Of a stretch of 64,000 nucleotides of DNA, positions 1 through 10,102 are shown piece by piece. The first letter of the stretch is position 1. Each line of letters opens with the position of its first letter. The position numbers and the translations under genes were made by a program. This DNA comes from Thiosocius sp963759055 (GTDB lineage Bacteria > Pseudomonadota > Gammaproteobacteria > Chromatiales > Chromatiaceae): the NCBI GenBank assembly GCA_963759055.1, contig CAVWYD010000019.1, positions 1 through 64,000 on the forward strand, given 5' to 3'. Below the pieces are notes generated by a model. The model was not told the DNA's origin. It made no database searches and worked only from the letters and a program-made list of their open reading frames with translations.

Positions 1-839
<839 letters not shown>

Positions 840-931
840 CCGGGCAAGCCCCGACCGGGCAGTGTCGCCACGGCCCCACTTTCCGGAAAGGCAGCAACCG
901 AAACCTCACCCGGTGTTTTGCACAGCCTTCC

Positions 932-2404
932 TCAGATAAACGCGAGTACTTCCCGCTCGATGTCCTCCTTGTCGATCACCGTATCCTGCGCCACCGGCCT
1001 GTCGAACAGGGCCTCGATCATGGGCGGGATGGGCGTGTTCGCGGTAGCGGATATCGATTTCAAGGCATCGATATCGTGGCTGTCGTCCTCGCCTGTCAGG
1101 GCGTGCGCGATGGTCGGCGAGAACTTGGTCCATTCCGCAGTGGAATAGACGATGCCCGGCAGCGGCTTGTCCCGGCAGCTGGCATGGGCCTTGAAACAGG
1201 TGGCCGTGTGCGGGTCCATCAGGTAGCCACCGTCGCGGAAAGTCTCGCGGATGTAGGCGTCGACCTCTGCGTCTTCGGCGTAGTCTGCGGCAAACACAGC
1301 CTGTAGCGAGGCCAACTCCTCCCCGGTCAAACGGTAGACCCGGTTCTCGTCCAGCTCGGCCATCAGCTCGCGAGTGCGTTGCGCACCGAACAGATCATAG
1401 AGAACACGTTCGACGTTCGACGACTTGAGGATGTCCATGGCCGGCGAACTGGTCGCGATCACCTTGCGGTCGCGCATGTCGTAATTCCCGGTGCGGATCA
1501 GCTCGGTCAGCACGTTGTTGCTGTTCGAGGAGATCAGGATCTTTTCTACCGGCAACCCCATCTTCATGGCGTAGTAACCGCCAAGTGCGTTGCCGAAGTT
1601 GCCGCTGGGAACGTTCAGGTACACCTTGTCGCCAATTGCAATCGCGCTTTGGCGCACCAGCTCCAGGTAGCTGTGGATGTGGTAGATCTGCTGGAAGATG
1701 ATGCGGCCAAAGTTGACCGAGTTAGCGGCCGACAGGTGGGTGTGACGCTCCCGCAGCCGGGCCTGGAAGGAATCGGAAGACAACAGGGTCTTGAGCGCGG
1801 ACTGCGCATCGTCGAAATCGCCGTGGATGCCGATCACCTTCAGGTTGGCAGCATCCTCGGTCACCATCTGCAAGCGCTGCACGTCTGACGTCCCGCCATC
1901 GGGGTACAAACAGGCCACCTTCACATTGGCGCGGCCCTTAAAAGTCTCAAGGGTTGCCGGCCCGGTATCGCCGCTGGTCGCCGCGAGGATCAGGAAATGC
2001 TCGTCTCGGGCCTGGGCCAGACTGGCCAGAACCACGCCGAAAGGTTGCAGCGCCATGTCCTTGAAGGCCCGCGTGGGCCCGTGGTACAGCTCGGCGACGA
2101 ACAGGTCGTCGCGCACCCGTGCCACGGGCACCGGGTGCGCCGGGTCATCGAAGCCGTCGTAAAGGTCCAGCGCACGGTCGATCACCGCCTGGTCGACATC
2201 CAGTTCGAAGGCATCCAGCACCGCGCGCGCCAGCGCCTTGTAGTCACTGTCCAGATGCGCACGCAGGAAAGGTTCGCCCAGTTCGGGCAGGCTTTCGGGC
2301 ACGTAAATGCCACCGAAAGAGGTCATCGGGCTGAGAATGGCCTGGGAGAAGGTGACGGAAGACGGGCGGCTGCCGTCGTTGCCCCGGGTTTCGATGAAAT
2401 TCAT
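932..2404 (-). CDS. thrC: Threonine synthase
   Basis: PLP enzyme converting O-phosphohomoserine to threonine, the last step of threonine synthesis in the cytoplasm. The 490-residue length fits the long (E. coli/yeast-like) class. The PLP-lysine motif HGPTRAFKD is at about residues 108-116, with K115 as the expected Schiff-base lysine. AATSGDTGPA and NSNNVLTEL are further family motifs. It is the last gene of a minus-strand run alaC, hom, RpfE-type gene, thrC. The gap to the upstream RpfE-type gene is 32 bases, so co-transcription is likely. Start is ATG. Confidence 0.96.
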   Translation of the reverse strand: MNFIETRGNDGSRPSSVTFSQAILSPMTSFGGIYVPESLPELGEPFLRAHLDSDYKALARAVLDAFELDVDQAVIDRALDLYDGFDDPAHPVPVARVRDDLFVAELYHGPTRAFKDMALQPFGVVLASLAQARDEHFLILAATSGDTGPATLETFKGRANVKVACLYPDGGTSDVQRLQMVTEDAANLKVIGIHGDFDDAQSALKTLLSSDSFQARLRERHTHLSAANSVNFGRIIFQQIYHIHSYLELVRQSAIAIGDKVYLNVPSGNFGNALGGYYAMKMGLPVEKILISSNSNNVLTELIRTGNYDMRDRKVIATSSPAMDILKSSNVERVLYDLFGAQRTRELMAELDENRVYRLTGEELASLQAVFAADYAEDAEVDAYIRETFRDGGYLMDPHTATCFKAHASCRDKPLPGIVYSTAEWTKFSPTIAHALTGEDDSHDIDALKSISATANTPIPPMIEALFDRPVAQDTVIDKEDIEREVLAFI

Positions 2405-2436
2405 GGTGCGCGCCGAATGTCCGACAAAGCGGGTAA

Positions 2437-3432
2437 TTATACCCCTTTGTTGTCACTGGGGTCGCGTAGCACCCGGGGATTCCCGTCCAGACACTCGAAC
2501 AGAGGTCGCCTCCTGCGCCAAAAATGCCAGGCCGAGCGTGCGTACCAGCGGTAGACCGTCCCGTTACCGGGATGGAGATGCAGCTCATCGCAGTCGCGCA
2601 TAAGGCCCGCCATGCGATCCTCGAGTATGGCGAGTGCCTGCAGCCAGGCAGCAGGGTCGGCACGCATCACCGCTCTGCCCGGTGCGTGCTCGACGATCAG
2701 TTCGTCTCCGCCCACCCCGGCACGCAGCGCCAGAAGCCCGCGTGACAGGTTGCAATCACCGACCAGCCGGGCGACCGGGCCCTGCCCGTCCGGCGGCAGG
2801 CTGCCCCCGCCGCTGAGCCACAGGCCACCCAGCGTCGGCCGACCCCGGGCCTCGCGTTCGCGGTTGAGTTCCAGGGCATGACACAGCATCTGGATCTCGT
2901 TGAGCAGGCCACGCCACCAGCGCCGGTCCTCGCCATCGGGCAGGAAGAGATCAAGACTGCGCCCGATCACTGTCGACAGCGGGTGCGTCTGAATCGACGG
3001 CGCCCGATCGCAGTGCATGTAGATGCGCCCGGCGGGACTGCCGTACAGACACACACCGTCGTCCCTGAAATGGGCGTTGAATGCCTCCACCAGCCCGGCA
3101 ATCTCGTCGGCATCAAGCGGATCATCATCCAGGTCGAAGGCCAGCAGGCGGTCCAGGTCGGGAAGCAGTTGCAGGGGATCGGCGTGTAGCAGGAAGCCCG
3201 CCGCCGCCTCGCCGGTGTCGGCCAGGAAACAGACCGCGGCACTGGGCAGGTCTGCACCGGCCGGCGTCTCGACGCCAAAAAGGGCGAACAGCCCCCCGGC
3301 GTAGCCAACAGGTTCGGCAAGCCGGTCGGCGCGCGCCAGCAGGATTTCCAGGCGCGGCAATGCACGTCGATCTTCGCGCTCGAGCCCCGGCATGGGACCG
3401 AGCAGACCGGGCACGAAAAGGTGGCGAATCAA
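2437..3432 (-). CDS. RpfE-type / phosphoglycerate-mutase-like conserved protein (COG4255 family)
   Basis: A 331-residue cytoplasmic protein of the family annotated as RpfE-type regulatory protein or cofactor-independent phosphoglycerate-mutase-like. The family hallmark is the C-terminal half of the central region, NEIQMLCHALELN followed by REARGRPTLGGLWLSGGG. The biochemical role of the family is not settled; homologues are often found beside recJ or the threonine genes in gamma- and betaproteobacteria. The start is TTG at the listed position because no ATG or GTG fits the conserved N-terminus MIRHLFVPGLLGP. It lies between hom and thrC with short gaps (30 and 32 bases) and is probably in the same transcript. 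Confidence 0.75.
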   Translation of the reverse strand: MIRHLFVPGLLGPMPGLEREDRRALPRLEILLARADRLAEPVGYAGGLFALFGVETPAGADLPSAAVCFLADTGEAAAGFLLHADPLQLLPDLDRLLAFDLDDDPLDADEIAGLVEAFNAHFRDDGVCLYGSPAGRIYMHCDRAPSIQTHPLSTVIGRSLDLFLPDGEDRRWWRGLLNEIQMLCHALELNREREARGRPTLGGLWLSGGGSLPPDGQGPVARLVGDCNLSRGLLALRAGVGGDELIVEHAPGRAVMRADPAAWLQALAILEDRMAGLMRDCDELHLHPGNGTVYRWYARSAWHFWRRRRPLFECLDGNPRVLRDPSDNKGV

Positions 3433-3462
3433 ACCGTCACTCGTGTGGTGAGCCTCACCACA

Positions 3463-4770
3463 CTAAAGCTGTTCGAGGCGGATGCGGGTGACCTCGCCCG
3501 CCACGGAATCGAGCGCCTCGATCCCGCCCAGTGCGGCTTTCATCTGCGACTCGCGCACGGACTGCGTGAGCATCACCAGCGGGACCTGGGTCTCGCCCTC
3601 CGCCGGCTCCTTCTGCCGCATCGCCTCGATACTGATGCCGTGCTCGCTCAGGATGCCGGACACGGCCGCAAGCACCCCGGGGCGATCCTCAACCGTCATG
3701 CGCAGGTAGTAGGCCGTGACCACGTCGTCTATGGACAGCACCGGCATGTCCGACAGTTCGCCGGGTTGGAACGCCAGATGCGGGACGCGGTTCTCGGGAT
3801 CCGTAGTCAGTGTTCGGGTCACATCGATGATATCGGCCACCACCGCGGATGCGGTCGGCAGCGATCCGGCACCGGCACCGTAGTATAAGGTCGGGCCAAC
3901 GGCATCCCCCTGCACCAGTACTGCGTTCATGACCCCATCCACATTTGCAATCAGGCGACGCTCCGGAATCAGGGTCGGGTGCACGCGCAGTTCGATGCCC
4001 TTGCCAGCCCGGCGGGTAAACCCCAGGTGCTTGATTCGGTAACCGAATTCTTCAGCATAGGTGACATCCTGCGGCTCGATGCGGCTGATACCCTCGGTGT
4101 AGCACTTGTCGAACTGCAGCGGGATCCCGAACGCCAACGACGCAAGAATGGTCAGCTTGTGCGCAGCGTCAATGCCCTCGACATCGAAGGTCGGATCGGC
4201 CTCTGCATATCCCAGCGCCTGTGCCTCCGCCAGAACATCATCGAACTCGCGCCCCTTGTCCCTCATCTCGGTAAGGATGAAATTGCCGGTACCGTTGATG
4301 ATGCCCGCTATCCATTCGATGTGGTTCGCCGCCAGACCTTCGCGCAGCGCCTTGATAATCGGGATACCACCGGCGACCGCCGCCTCGAAGGCCACGGTCA
4401 CACCCTTCTTCTGTGCCGCTTCAAAGATCTCGTTGCCATGCAGGGCAATCAGCGCCTTGTTGGCCGTAACCACATGCTTTCCGTTCTCGATAGCCTTGAG
4501 CACCAGCTCGCGTGCCGGCGAATAGCCGCCGATCAACTCGACGACGATGTCGATCTCGGGATCATTGACCACCGCAAACGCATCGTTCGTGACCGTGACC
4601 TTTTCGATACCGGCCAGCCCTTCGGGGCTGAAATCCCGTGCGGCGGCATGCGCGACGACGATCTCACGACCGGCGCGGCGCGCGATCTCCGCGGCATTGC
4701 GAACCAGTACATTCAAGGTACCGCCACCAACGGTGCCAAGGCCAAGCAGGCCGACTTTGACAGGATTCAA
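3463..4770 (-). CDS. hom: Homoserine dehydrogenase
   Basis: NAD(P)-dependent reduction of aspartate semialdehyde to homoserine, the branch point to threonine and methionine. Residues 6-17 carry the Rossmann motif VGLLGLGTVGGG. The catalytic and substrate region includes GGIPIIKALREG and GIINGTGNFILTEM. A C-terminal ACT domain covers about residues 353-435 (MTVEDRPGVLAAVSG), which in this family mediates threonine feedback. Length 435 fits the monofunctional enzyme. The start is TTG, preceded by a strong purine-rich site GGGGAGAGAG. It is 60 bases downstream of alaC and likely co-transcribed. Confidence 0.96.
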   Translation of the reverse strand: MNPVKVGLLGLGTVGGGTLNVLVRNAAEIARRAGREIVVAHAAARDFSPEGLAGIEKVTVTNDAFAVVNDPEIDIVVELIGGYSPARELVLKAIENGKHVVTANKALIALHGNEIFEAAQKKGVTVAFEAAVAGGIPIIKALREGLAANHIEWIAGIINGTGNFILTEMRDKGREFDDVLAEAQALGYAEADPTFDVEGIDAAHKLTILASLAFGIPLQFDKCYTEGISRIEPQDVTYAEEFGYRIKHLGFTRRAGKGIELRVHPTLIPERRLIANVDGVMNAVLVQGDAVGPTLYYGAGAGSLPTASAVVADIIDVTRTLTTDPENRVPHLAFQPGELSDMPVLSIDDVVTAYYLRMTVEDRPGVLAAVSGILSEHGISIEAMRQKEPAEGETQVPLVMLTQSVRESQMKAALGGIEALDSVAGEVTRIRLEQL

Positions 4771-4830
4771 GACTCTCTCCCCACTAACTGCATTGCCTGA
4801 TTGAAAGCTGGTCCATGGGCAATGCCAACC

Positions 4831-6036
4831 TTATGTTTTGATGAAGCCGTCGCGACGAAACATGTCCTTGATACCACGCAGCGCCTGCCGCGTACGGTGT
4901 TCGTTCTCAATCATGCTGATGCGCACATGGTCGTCGCCGTACGAGCCGAACCCGATGCCGGGCGATACCGCCACCTTGGCGTCACGCAGCAGTTTCTTGG
5001 AGAACTCCAGTGAGCCCATCTGCTTATACGGCTCAGGAATCGGCGCCCACACGAACATGGTCGCCTTGGGTTTCGTCACCGCCCAGCCCATGGCATTCAG
5101 CCCGTCGCAAAGTACATCGCGGCGACGCTGATACATATCCCGAATCTCGTCCACACAATCCTGCGGCCCCTCAAGCGCGGCGATCGCCGCGACCTGGATC
5201 GGCGTGAACATGCCGTAATCGAGGTAAGACTTTATCTTTGCCAGCGCCGCGACCAGAGTCTTGTTGCCGAGCATGAAGCCGACCCGCCAACCCGGCATGC
5301 TGTAGGTCTTGGACATCGAGTAGAACTCGACCGCGATCTCCTCCGCGCCCTTCACCTGAAGTATCGACGGGGCCTTGTAACCATCGAACGAAATCGCTGC
5401 ATAGGCCAGATCGTGAACCACCCAGATATTGTTGGCCCTGGCGATCTCGATTATCCGCTCAAAGAACTCCAGGTCGACGCACTCGGTTGTCGGGTTTCCC
5501 GGAAAGTTGACCACCAGCATCTTCGGGCGTGGCCAGGATTCCTCGATTGCTTTGTGCAGTTCCTCGAAAAAGTCGTGCTCCGGCGTCATCGGTACATGTC
5601 GCACATCTGCACCCGCAATGATGAAACCGTAGGGATGGATGGGATATGCAGGATTCGGTACCAGTACGGAGTCGCCCGGCCCCATACAAGCCAGAGCGAG
5701 ATGCGCCAGGCCCTCCTTGGAGCCGATCGTGACGATCGCCTGGGTATCCGGGTCCAGATCGACGTCGAACTGGTCCTTGTACCAGTTACACACCGCGCGC
5801 CGAAGACGCGGCACACCGCGCGACACGGAATAGCGGTGGGTGTCACTGCGTTGCGCAGCCTCAACCAGTTTGTCCACGATGTGCCTGGGCGTGGGCTGAT
5901 CCGGGTTACCCATGCCGAAATCGATAATATCTTCGCCGCGCGCTCGCGCTTCTGCCTTCAACTCGTTCACAATGGCGAACACGTACGGCGGCAAGCGTTT
6001 GATTCTGCGGAAATCTTCCATTTCGGGAGACGACAC
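4831..6036 (-). CDS. alaC: Alanine-synthesising class I/II aminotransferase (AlaC-like)
   Basis: PLP-dependent aminotransferase, 401 residues, most like the AlaC/YfdZ glutamate-pyruvate transaminase that precedes hom and thrC in many gammaproteobacteria. The PLP lysine is K243 in SMSKTYSMPGWRVGF; NFPGNPTTE and DLAYAAISFDG bind the cofactor. The family also contains enzymes acting on other 2-oxo acids, so the alanine assignment rests on similarity and synteny. It is the first gene of the minus-strand run to hom and thrC, and a plausible promoter lies about 45-75 bases upstream. Confidence 0.9.
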   Translation of the reverse strand: MSSPEMEDFRRIKRLPPYVFAIVNELKAEARARGEDIIDFGMGNPDQPTPRHIVDKLVEAAQRSDTHRYSVSRGVPRLRRAVCNWYKDQFDVDLDPDTQAIVTIGSKEGLAHLALACMGPGDSVLVPNPAYPIHPYGFIIAGADVRHVPMTPEHDFFEELHKAIEESWPRPKMLVVNFPGNPTTECVDLEFFERIIEIARANNIWVVHDLAYAAISFDGYKAPSILQVKGAEEIAVEFYSMSKTYSMPGWRVGFMLGNKTLVAALAKIKSYLDYGMFTPIQVAAIAALEGPQDCVDEIRDMYQRRRDVLCDGLNAMGWAVTKPKATMFVWAPIPEPYKQMGSLEFSKKLLRDAKVAVSPGIGFGSYGDDHVRISMIENEHRTRQALRGIKDMFRRDGFIKT

Positions 6037-6079
6037 GGGACAACCTCGACTACTGGGCGGGGCACAAATTAAACCGCGT

Positions 6080-6109
6080 AAGCTACAGGAATCGCGGTTA
6101 AAATGTCAA
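6080..6109 (-). promoter_or_regulatory. Possible sigma-70 promoter of alaC-hom-thrC
   Basis: On the minus strand a perfect -35 hexamer TTGACA (6104-6109) is followed after 18 bases by TAGCTT, a weak -10 match (3 of 6). It lies 44 bases before the alaC start. The -35 is convincing, the -10 is not. Confidence 0.35.
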
Positions 6110-6177
6110 TGAAATTAACTGATTAGGCGACAGGCCAATGTCCGTGGAAGGGCACTGGCCGGATCAGGCAACTACAC

Positions 6178-6561
6178 ATGAAAATGGCCCTCGACGGCGC
6201 GGTCGGCGTCAACACCATCAAAGCCTATGAGCCGGGGCGGGTACAGATCCGGGACCGCTATTTCAGCACCAGTCTGATCGTGCTGCGCGACCAGCTGCTT
6301 GCCGACTGGCAGGCGCGCAGTGCCTTGGGCCTGCGAGCCGCCGACCTCGAACCGGTCCTGGATAAACGCCCGGAAGTGCTGATTCTCGGCACCGGCGAGA
6401 CCCAGGTCTTTCCGGACCCGGCCGCGTTCATGACCCTGATGGATTTCGGCATCGGTTTCGAGGTGATGGACAATGCAGCGGCCTGTCGCACCTACAACGT
6501 GCTTGTGGCCGAAGATCGTCGGGCCGCCCTGGCATTGATCCTGCCCGGCAGCGGCGACTGA
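6178..6561 (+). CDS. Mth938-like domain protein (DUF498 family)
   Basis: A small 127-residue cytoplasmic protein of the Mth938/NDUFAF3 fold family. The supporting segments are the N-terminal region ending in YFSTSLIV, the central LILGTGETQVFPDP and the C-terminal FEVMDNAAACRTYNVLVAE. Mitochondrial relatives (NDUFAF3) assist complex I assembly; the role of bacterial single-domain members is not established. It is divergent from alaC and separated by about 260 bases, including a palindromic repeat, from the V-ATPase operon. Confidence 0.85.
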   Translation: MKMALDGAVGVNTIKAYEPGRVQIRDRYFSTSLIVLRDQLLADWQARSALGLRAADLEPVLDKRPEVLILGTGETQVFPDPAAFMTLMDFGIGFEVMDNAAACRTYNVLVAEDRRAALALILPGSGD

Positions 6562-6624
6562 ACAGGTCTTCGCCGCCCGCGAAAACGATTCACTCATCAG
6601 CCCGCCTCTGCAAGGATTGTCGTA

Positions 6625-6705
6625 GGGCGGGTTCCACCCGCCGAATGAACGTCAGGCTCAGCCTGAACTACTTTGGGCCGACTATCGGCGGGCACAGCCC
6701 GTCCC
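6625..6705. repeat. REP-like imperfect inverted repeat
   Basis: The left arm GGGCGGGTTCCACCCGCCGA (6625-6644) and the complement of the right arm at 6685-6705 (GGGACGGGC then TGTGCCCGCCGA) pair with a few mismatches. The 40-base middle holds a second small palindrome (TCAGGCTCAGCCTGA). It resembles intergenic REP/BIME hairpins. It lies between the Mth938-like gene and the V-ATPase operon and could limit read-through. No second copy was found in this window. Confidence 0.5.
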
Positions 6706-6821
6706 GTTAAACGACGTATGATGCAGGTCAATAAAGCAGGCCTTCGATTTCAGGCCCGGCACAGCCGCCGATTAGACTAGCCTGCACATTCGGTAACCCA
6801 ACCTTTCGAGTGACACCAGTA

Positions 6822-7151
6822 ATGGATGACACACTGAAGCACCTCCTGGCGGCGGAAAAAGCGGCCAGCGATCTGGTCGAGGAAGCACAGGCGGAAAGCG
6901 AGCGCCTCATTCAGAACGCCCTGGAAGAAGCCCGTCAACAGGACGAACGTTTTCTGGGGCGCGTGCCCGAGTTACAGGACTCGTTCCTGGAGAAATCGAA
7001 CCAGCGCGCGCAACAGACCGTAGCGGAGATGGAACGCCGCTTCGACGAAAAACTGGTGAACCTGCGAGATGCGGCCGATTCCAACGAAGAAACAGCCCTG
7101 GATGCGGCTTTCCGCCACCTGCTGGGAAACAACACCGCGGACACGGCGTGA
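6822..7151 (+). CDS. V/A-type ATPase peripheral-stalk subunit G/H
   Basis: A short, charged, almost entirely helical protein of 109 residues with a coiled-coil pattern (AEKAASDLVEEAQAESERLI). It is the expected form of the small peripheral-stalk subunit (NtpF/AtpH type) that pairs with subunit E. It is the first gene of the V-ATPase operon. The ATG at 6822 is taken as start; an in-frame GTG at 6810 would add four residues, and neither has a strong ribosome binding site. The 3' end overlaps the next start (GTGA). Confidence 0.8.
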   Translation: MDDTLKHLLAAEKAASDLVEEAQAESERLIQNALEEARQQDERFLGRVPELQDSFLEKSNQRAQQTVAEMERRFDEKLVNLRDAADSNEETALDAAFRHLLGNNTADTA

Positions 7152-8182
7152 GCAGATTCACCGACCAGGCCTATATACGTACCCGTCTGGCGATCATGGG
7201 CACCAACCTTCTGAACCGGGAGGAGCTCAGCGCGCTCGCAGCACTCCCGCTCGACGAGCTTTCTGCAGCCAGTGGCTTCGAGGAAGTCACAGGAATCAGT
7301 AATGCAGCCCGCCTCGCCACCTTTGAACGCGTGCTGATGCAAACCTGGCTGGACGAGCTCAGTGCCCTGCTGCGTCCTCTCAAGGGTTCTGCCCGCCGCC
7401 TTCTGACTCATTGGGCGAGCCGTTACGAAGTCCTGAACATCAAGGCACTGGTCCGCGGCAAGATCGGCCAACTGCCAAACGAGGAAATCGAGAAGAGCCT
7501 GTTCCGCCTGCCCGGTTTTCTGAGCCTCAACCATGATCAATTGCTCAACACCGACAGCGTCACAGAGCTTTTGCGCCAGCTGCAGAAGACGCCATATCAG
7601 CGCCTGGCCACCCAGGCCCTGCGCCGTTACGAAGAACGCCCGGACCCCTTTCTGCTCGACGCCACCCTGGACCAGCAGTTCTACGGCGAGCTGATCGACC
7701 GCGCCCATCACCTGTCGGGCACAGACCGCGCCGAGGTTCTCAACCTGATCGGACGGATCGTCGATCGGCACAATCTCGTATGGAGCCTGCGCTACCGCTT
7801 CAACTACGATCTCCAGGCCAGTGAGGTATTGTATCTTGCGATCGACGGCGGCCGGGTGCTCGACCGTGCACGCCTGCAGGAGATCCTCAACGCGGACACG
7901 CTTGCCGATGCCTTCGGACTGCTGCCCGACAGCCTGCCCGGCCTGCGCGAAATACCACAGCAGATCACCCTGATCGAGGCCGCCATGCGCAGCGACCTTT
8001 TAGCCTATGCCCGACGCGCCATGCGATTCAGCCCCTCGGCATTGACCAGCGTTCTGTCCTATCTCGTGCTTCGCCACGGCGGTATCAGCGCGCTGTACAC
8101 CATCGTGCATGCACGCGTTCACGGTTTGGCTGACGAACTGCTTCAAGAGGCGCTCGACCCGCTGCGCGAAGAGGCCGCCTGA
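7148..8182 (+). CDS. ntpC: V/A-type ATPase subunit C (AC39/d-like)
   Basis: A 344-residue helical subunit that sits between the membrane c-ring and central stalk subunit D in V/A-type ATPases. The family pattern is seen at the N-terminus (YIRTRLAIMGTNLL) and the C-terminus (YLVLRHGGISALYTIVHAR). It starts with GTG overlapping the stop codon of the G/H gene, and its stop overlaps the ATG of subunit I (ATGA-type junction TGATG), so translation is probably coupled. Assignment also rests on operon position. Confidence 0.85.
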   Translation: MSRFTDQAYIRTRLAIMGTNLLNREELSALAALPLDELSAASGFEEVTGISNAARLATFERVLMQTWLDELSALLRPLKGSARRLLTHWASRYEVLNIKALVRGKIGQLPNEEIEKSLFRLPGFLSLNHDQLLNTDSVTELLRQLQKTPYQRLATQALRRYEERPDPFLLDATLDQQFYGELIDRAHHLSGTDRAEVLNLIGRIVDRHNLVWSLRYRFNYDLQASEVLYLAIDGGRVLDRARLQEILNADTLADAFGLLPDSLPGLREIPQQITLIEAAMRSDLLAYARRAMRFSPSALTSVLSYLVLRHGGISALYTIVHARVHGLADELLQEALDPLREEAA

Positions 8183-10077
8183 TGCGCGCCGGCTCCGATA
8201 TGCGGCATGTCACTCTCAAGCTGATGCGCGAGGATCTTCCGCGCGCCAGCCTCGCCCTGGCCGAACTCGCGGCCTTCGCTCCCGACGAGCGTCCGCTGCT
8301 GGAATCCGAACTGCCGGAGATCCCGGGCATGACTTTTCGTGCACGGATGCGTCGCGCCTGGGGGCATCTTGATCGGCTGACTTCGGTACTCGGTGAGCTG
8401 CCAAAGGCAGACCCGAAACTCTCACTCCCCTTTTTGAGCCGCGAGCAGCTGGTCGAGATCGACCAGTGGCTGGCGGACGCCTGGAAGCATTGCGGACCTT
8501 GCGAGGAGGGCCTGCACCGACTCGAAGATGAGTTTCGCGAACTACGCCACCTCGAACAATCGTTGAATGACTTCGCCGATCTGGATGTCGATCTGAGTCG
8601 CCTGCAGGGTGGCCAGGGACTGCTCGATATCCGCATCGGTTCGATACCGGCTGACAACCTGTCACGGCTGCGCGACGTGCTCGCATTGTCCAATCACATG
8701 ATCCTCAACGTATCCGGCGACACGGAGACACTGCGCGTCGTCATCGCCGGCGGTCGGGCGGACGCCGCCGAACTGGATAGCGTCCTGCTTGCCGCGGCCT
8801 ACCAGCCACTGAGCATTCCTGAAAGCTTCGATGACAACCCTGATGCCCTGCGCGCGGAACTGCTGGAACGCCGCAAGCGACTGGAAAAGGAGCTCGCACA
8901 ATGGCACGGCCGCATGCGGGGTTGGTTAGACGAAAACGGCAGTCAACTGCGTCAGGCCAGGCAACTGCTGGAGTCCGCGGAACCCTATGTGCACCTGCAC
9001 GGTGCGGCGCGTTCGCGCGGCGCCCTGGCAGCCCTTCAGGGTTGGATTCCCGGATCCCGACTGGCCGCAGTCGAGGCCAAGTTGAAGGAAGAGCTCAAAC
9101 ACCCCTTCCTGCTGGAAGCGCGCCGCCCCCGGTCGGACGAAACGCACCTGGTGCCCGTACCTGTGCAGAACAAGGGGATCATGCATCCCTTCTCGGTACT
9201 GGTGCAGCAGTACGGCGTCCCGCGGTTTGGTGAATTCGATCCGACCATGCTGTTTGCGGTCACTTTCGCCGGCATGTTCGGAATGATGTTCGGTGACGTG
9301 GGACACGGTGCCGTCATCGTCTTGACCGGTCTTGTCTTACGGCGACGCCTGCGCTCCTTCAGCTATCTGTTCGGCCTGGCCGGCGCATCGGCCATGCTGT
9401 TTGGCTGGTTGTACGGCAGCGTCTTTGGTGTGGAGCATTGGCTGCACCCGTTATGGATCGCGCCCATGTCGGATCCTATCTACATGCTGACCGTCGCCCT
9501 GGGCTGGGGCGTTGCCTTTCTTACCCTGGGTTCTGCAATTGCCATCATCAACCGCCTGCTGTCCGGCGATCAGGCAGGCGCCTTTTTCGGACCCGGCGGA
9601 ATCCTGCCGCTGATACTTTATTTCGCCCTGCTGGGCGGGCTGATCAACCTTGCCCAGGGGCACGGTTTTCCAATGGTTGCCACCGCCGTGATCATCCTTT
9701 CCCTGACCGTGCTGGTCGGATATCAATGGCAGTCTTCCGATGCGCCCTACGGGGAGCGCATCATGATCACGATCATAGAGACTTACGAGATCATCAACGG
9801 CTATGCCACCAGTTCGCTGTCTTTTCTGCGGGTCGCGGCCTTCAGCCTCAACCATGTGGCGCTTTCGCTGGCAGTCTTCACCCTGGCCGACACCATGGGC
9901 ACCGTTGGTCACTGGGTCGTTATCATATTGGGCAACCTGTTCGTGATCGTGCTGGAAGGATTCATCGTGGCCATACAGACCCTGCGCCTGGAGTACTACG
10001 AGGGTTTCTCACGTTACTTTTACGGTGACGGCAAACCTTTCCAGCCGCTGCGTGTCGGCCGAACCCAGACATATTAG
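8182..10077 (+). CDS. ntpI: V/A-type ATPase subunit I (a-subunit)
   Basis: The 631-residue stator subunit that forms the ion half-channels. Roughly the first 330 residues are a soluble, coiled-coil-rich arm (LLERRKRLEKELAQWHGRM); the rest has about seven to eight membrane segments. The typical junction FGEFDPTMLFAVTFAGMFGM precedes the first of them. R550 in SFLRVAAFSLNHVALSLAV corresponds to the essential channel arginine. Its coding sequence overlaps subunit C by one base, and a good RBS for the next gene follows after its stop. Confidence 0.93.
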   Translation: MRAGSDMRHVTLKLMREDLPRASLALAELAAFAPDERPLLESELPEIPGMTFRARMRRAWGHLDRLTSVLGELPKADPKLSLPFLSREQLVEIDQWLADAWKHCGPCEEGLHRLEDEFRELRHLEQSLNDFADLDVDLSRLQGGQGLLDIRIGSIPADNLSRLRDVLALSNHMILNVSGDTETLRVVIAGGRADAAELDSVLLAAAYQPLSIPESFDDNPDALRAELLERRKRLEKELAQWHGRMRGWLDENGSQLRQARQLLESAEPYVHLHGAARSRGALAALQGWIPGSRLAAVEAKLKEELKHPFLLEARRPRSDETHLVPVPVQNKGIMHPFSVLVQQYGVPRFGEFDPTMLFAVTFAGMFGMMFGDVGHGAVIVLTGLVLRRRLRSFSYLFGLAGASAMLFGWLYGSVFGVEHWLHPLWIAPMSDPIYMLTVALGWGVAFLTLGSAIAIINRLLSGDQAGAFFGPGGILPLILYFALLGGLINLAQGHGFPMVATAVIILSLTVLVGYQWQSSDAPYGERIMITIIETYEIINGYATSSLSFLRVAAFSLNHVALSLAVFTLADTMGTVGHWVVIILGNLFVIVLEGFIVAIQTLRLEYYEGFSRYFYGDGKPFQPLRVGRTQTY

Positions 10078-10102
10078 GCAACCGTTTTTACCAGGAGCAT
10101 AC

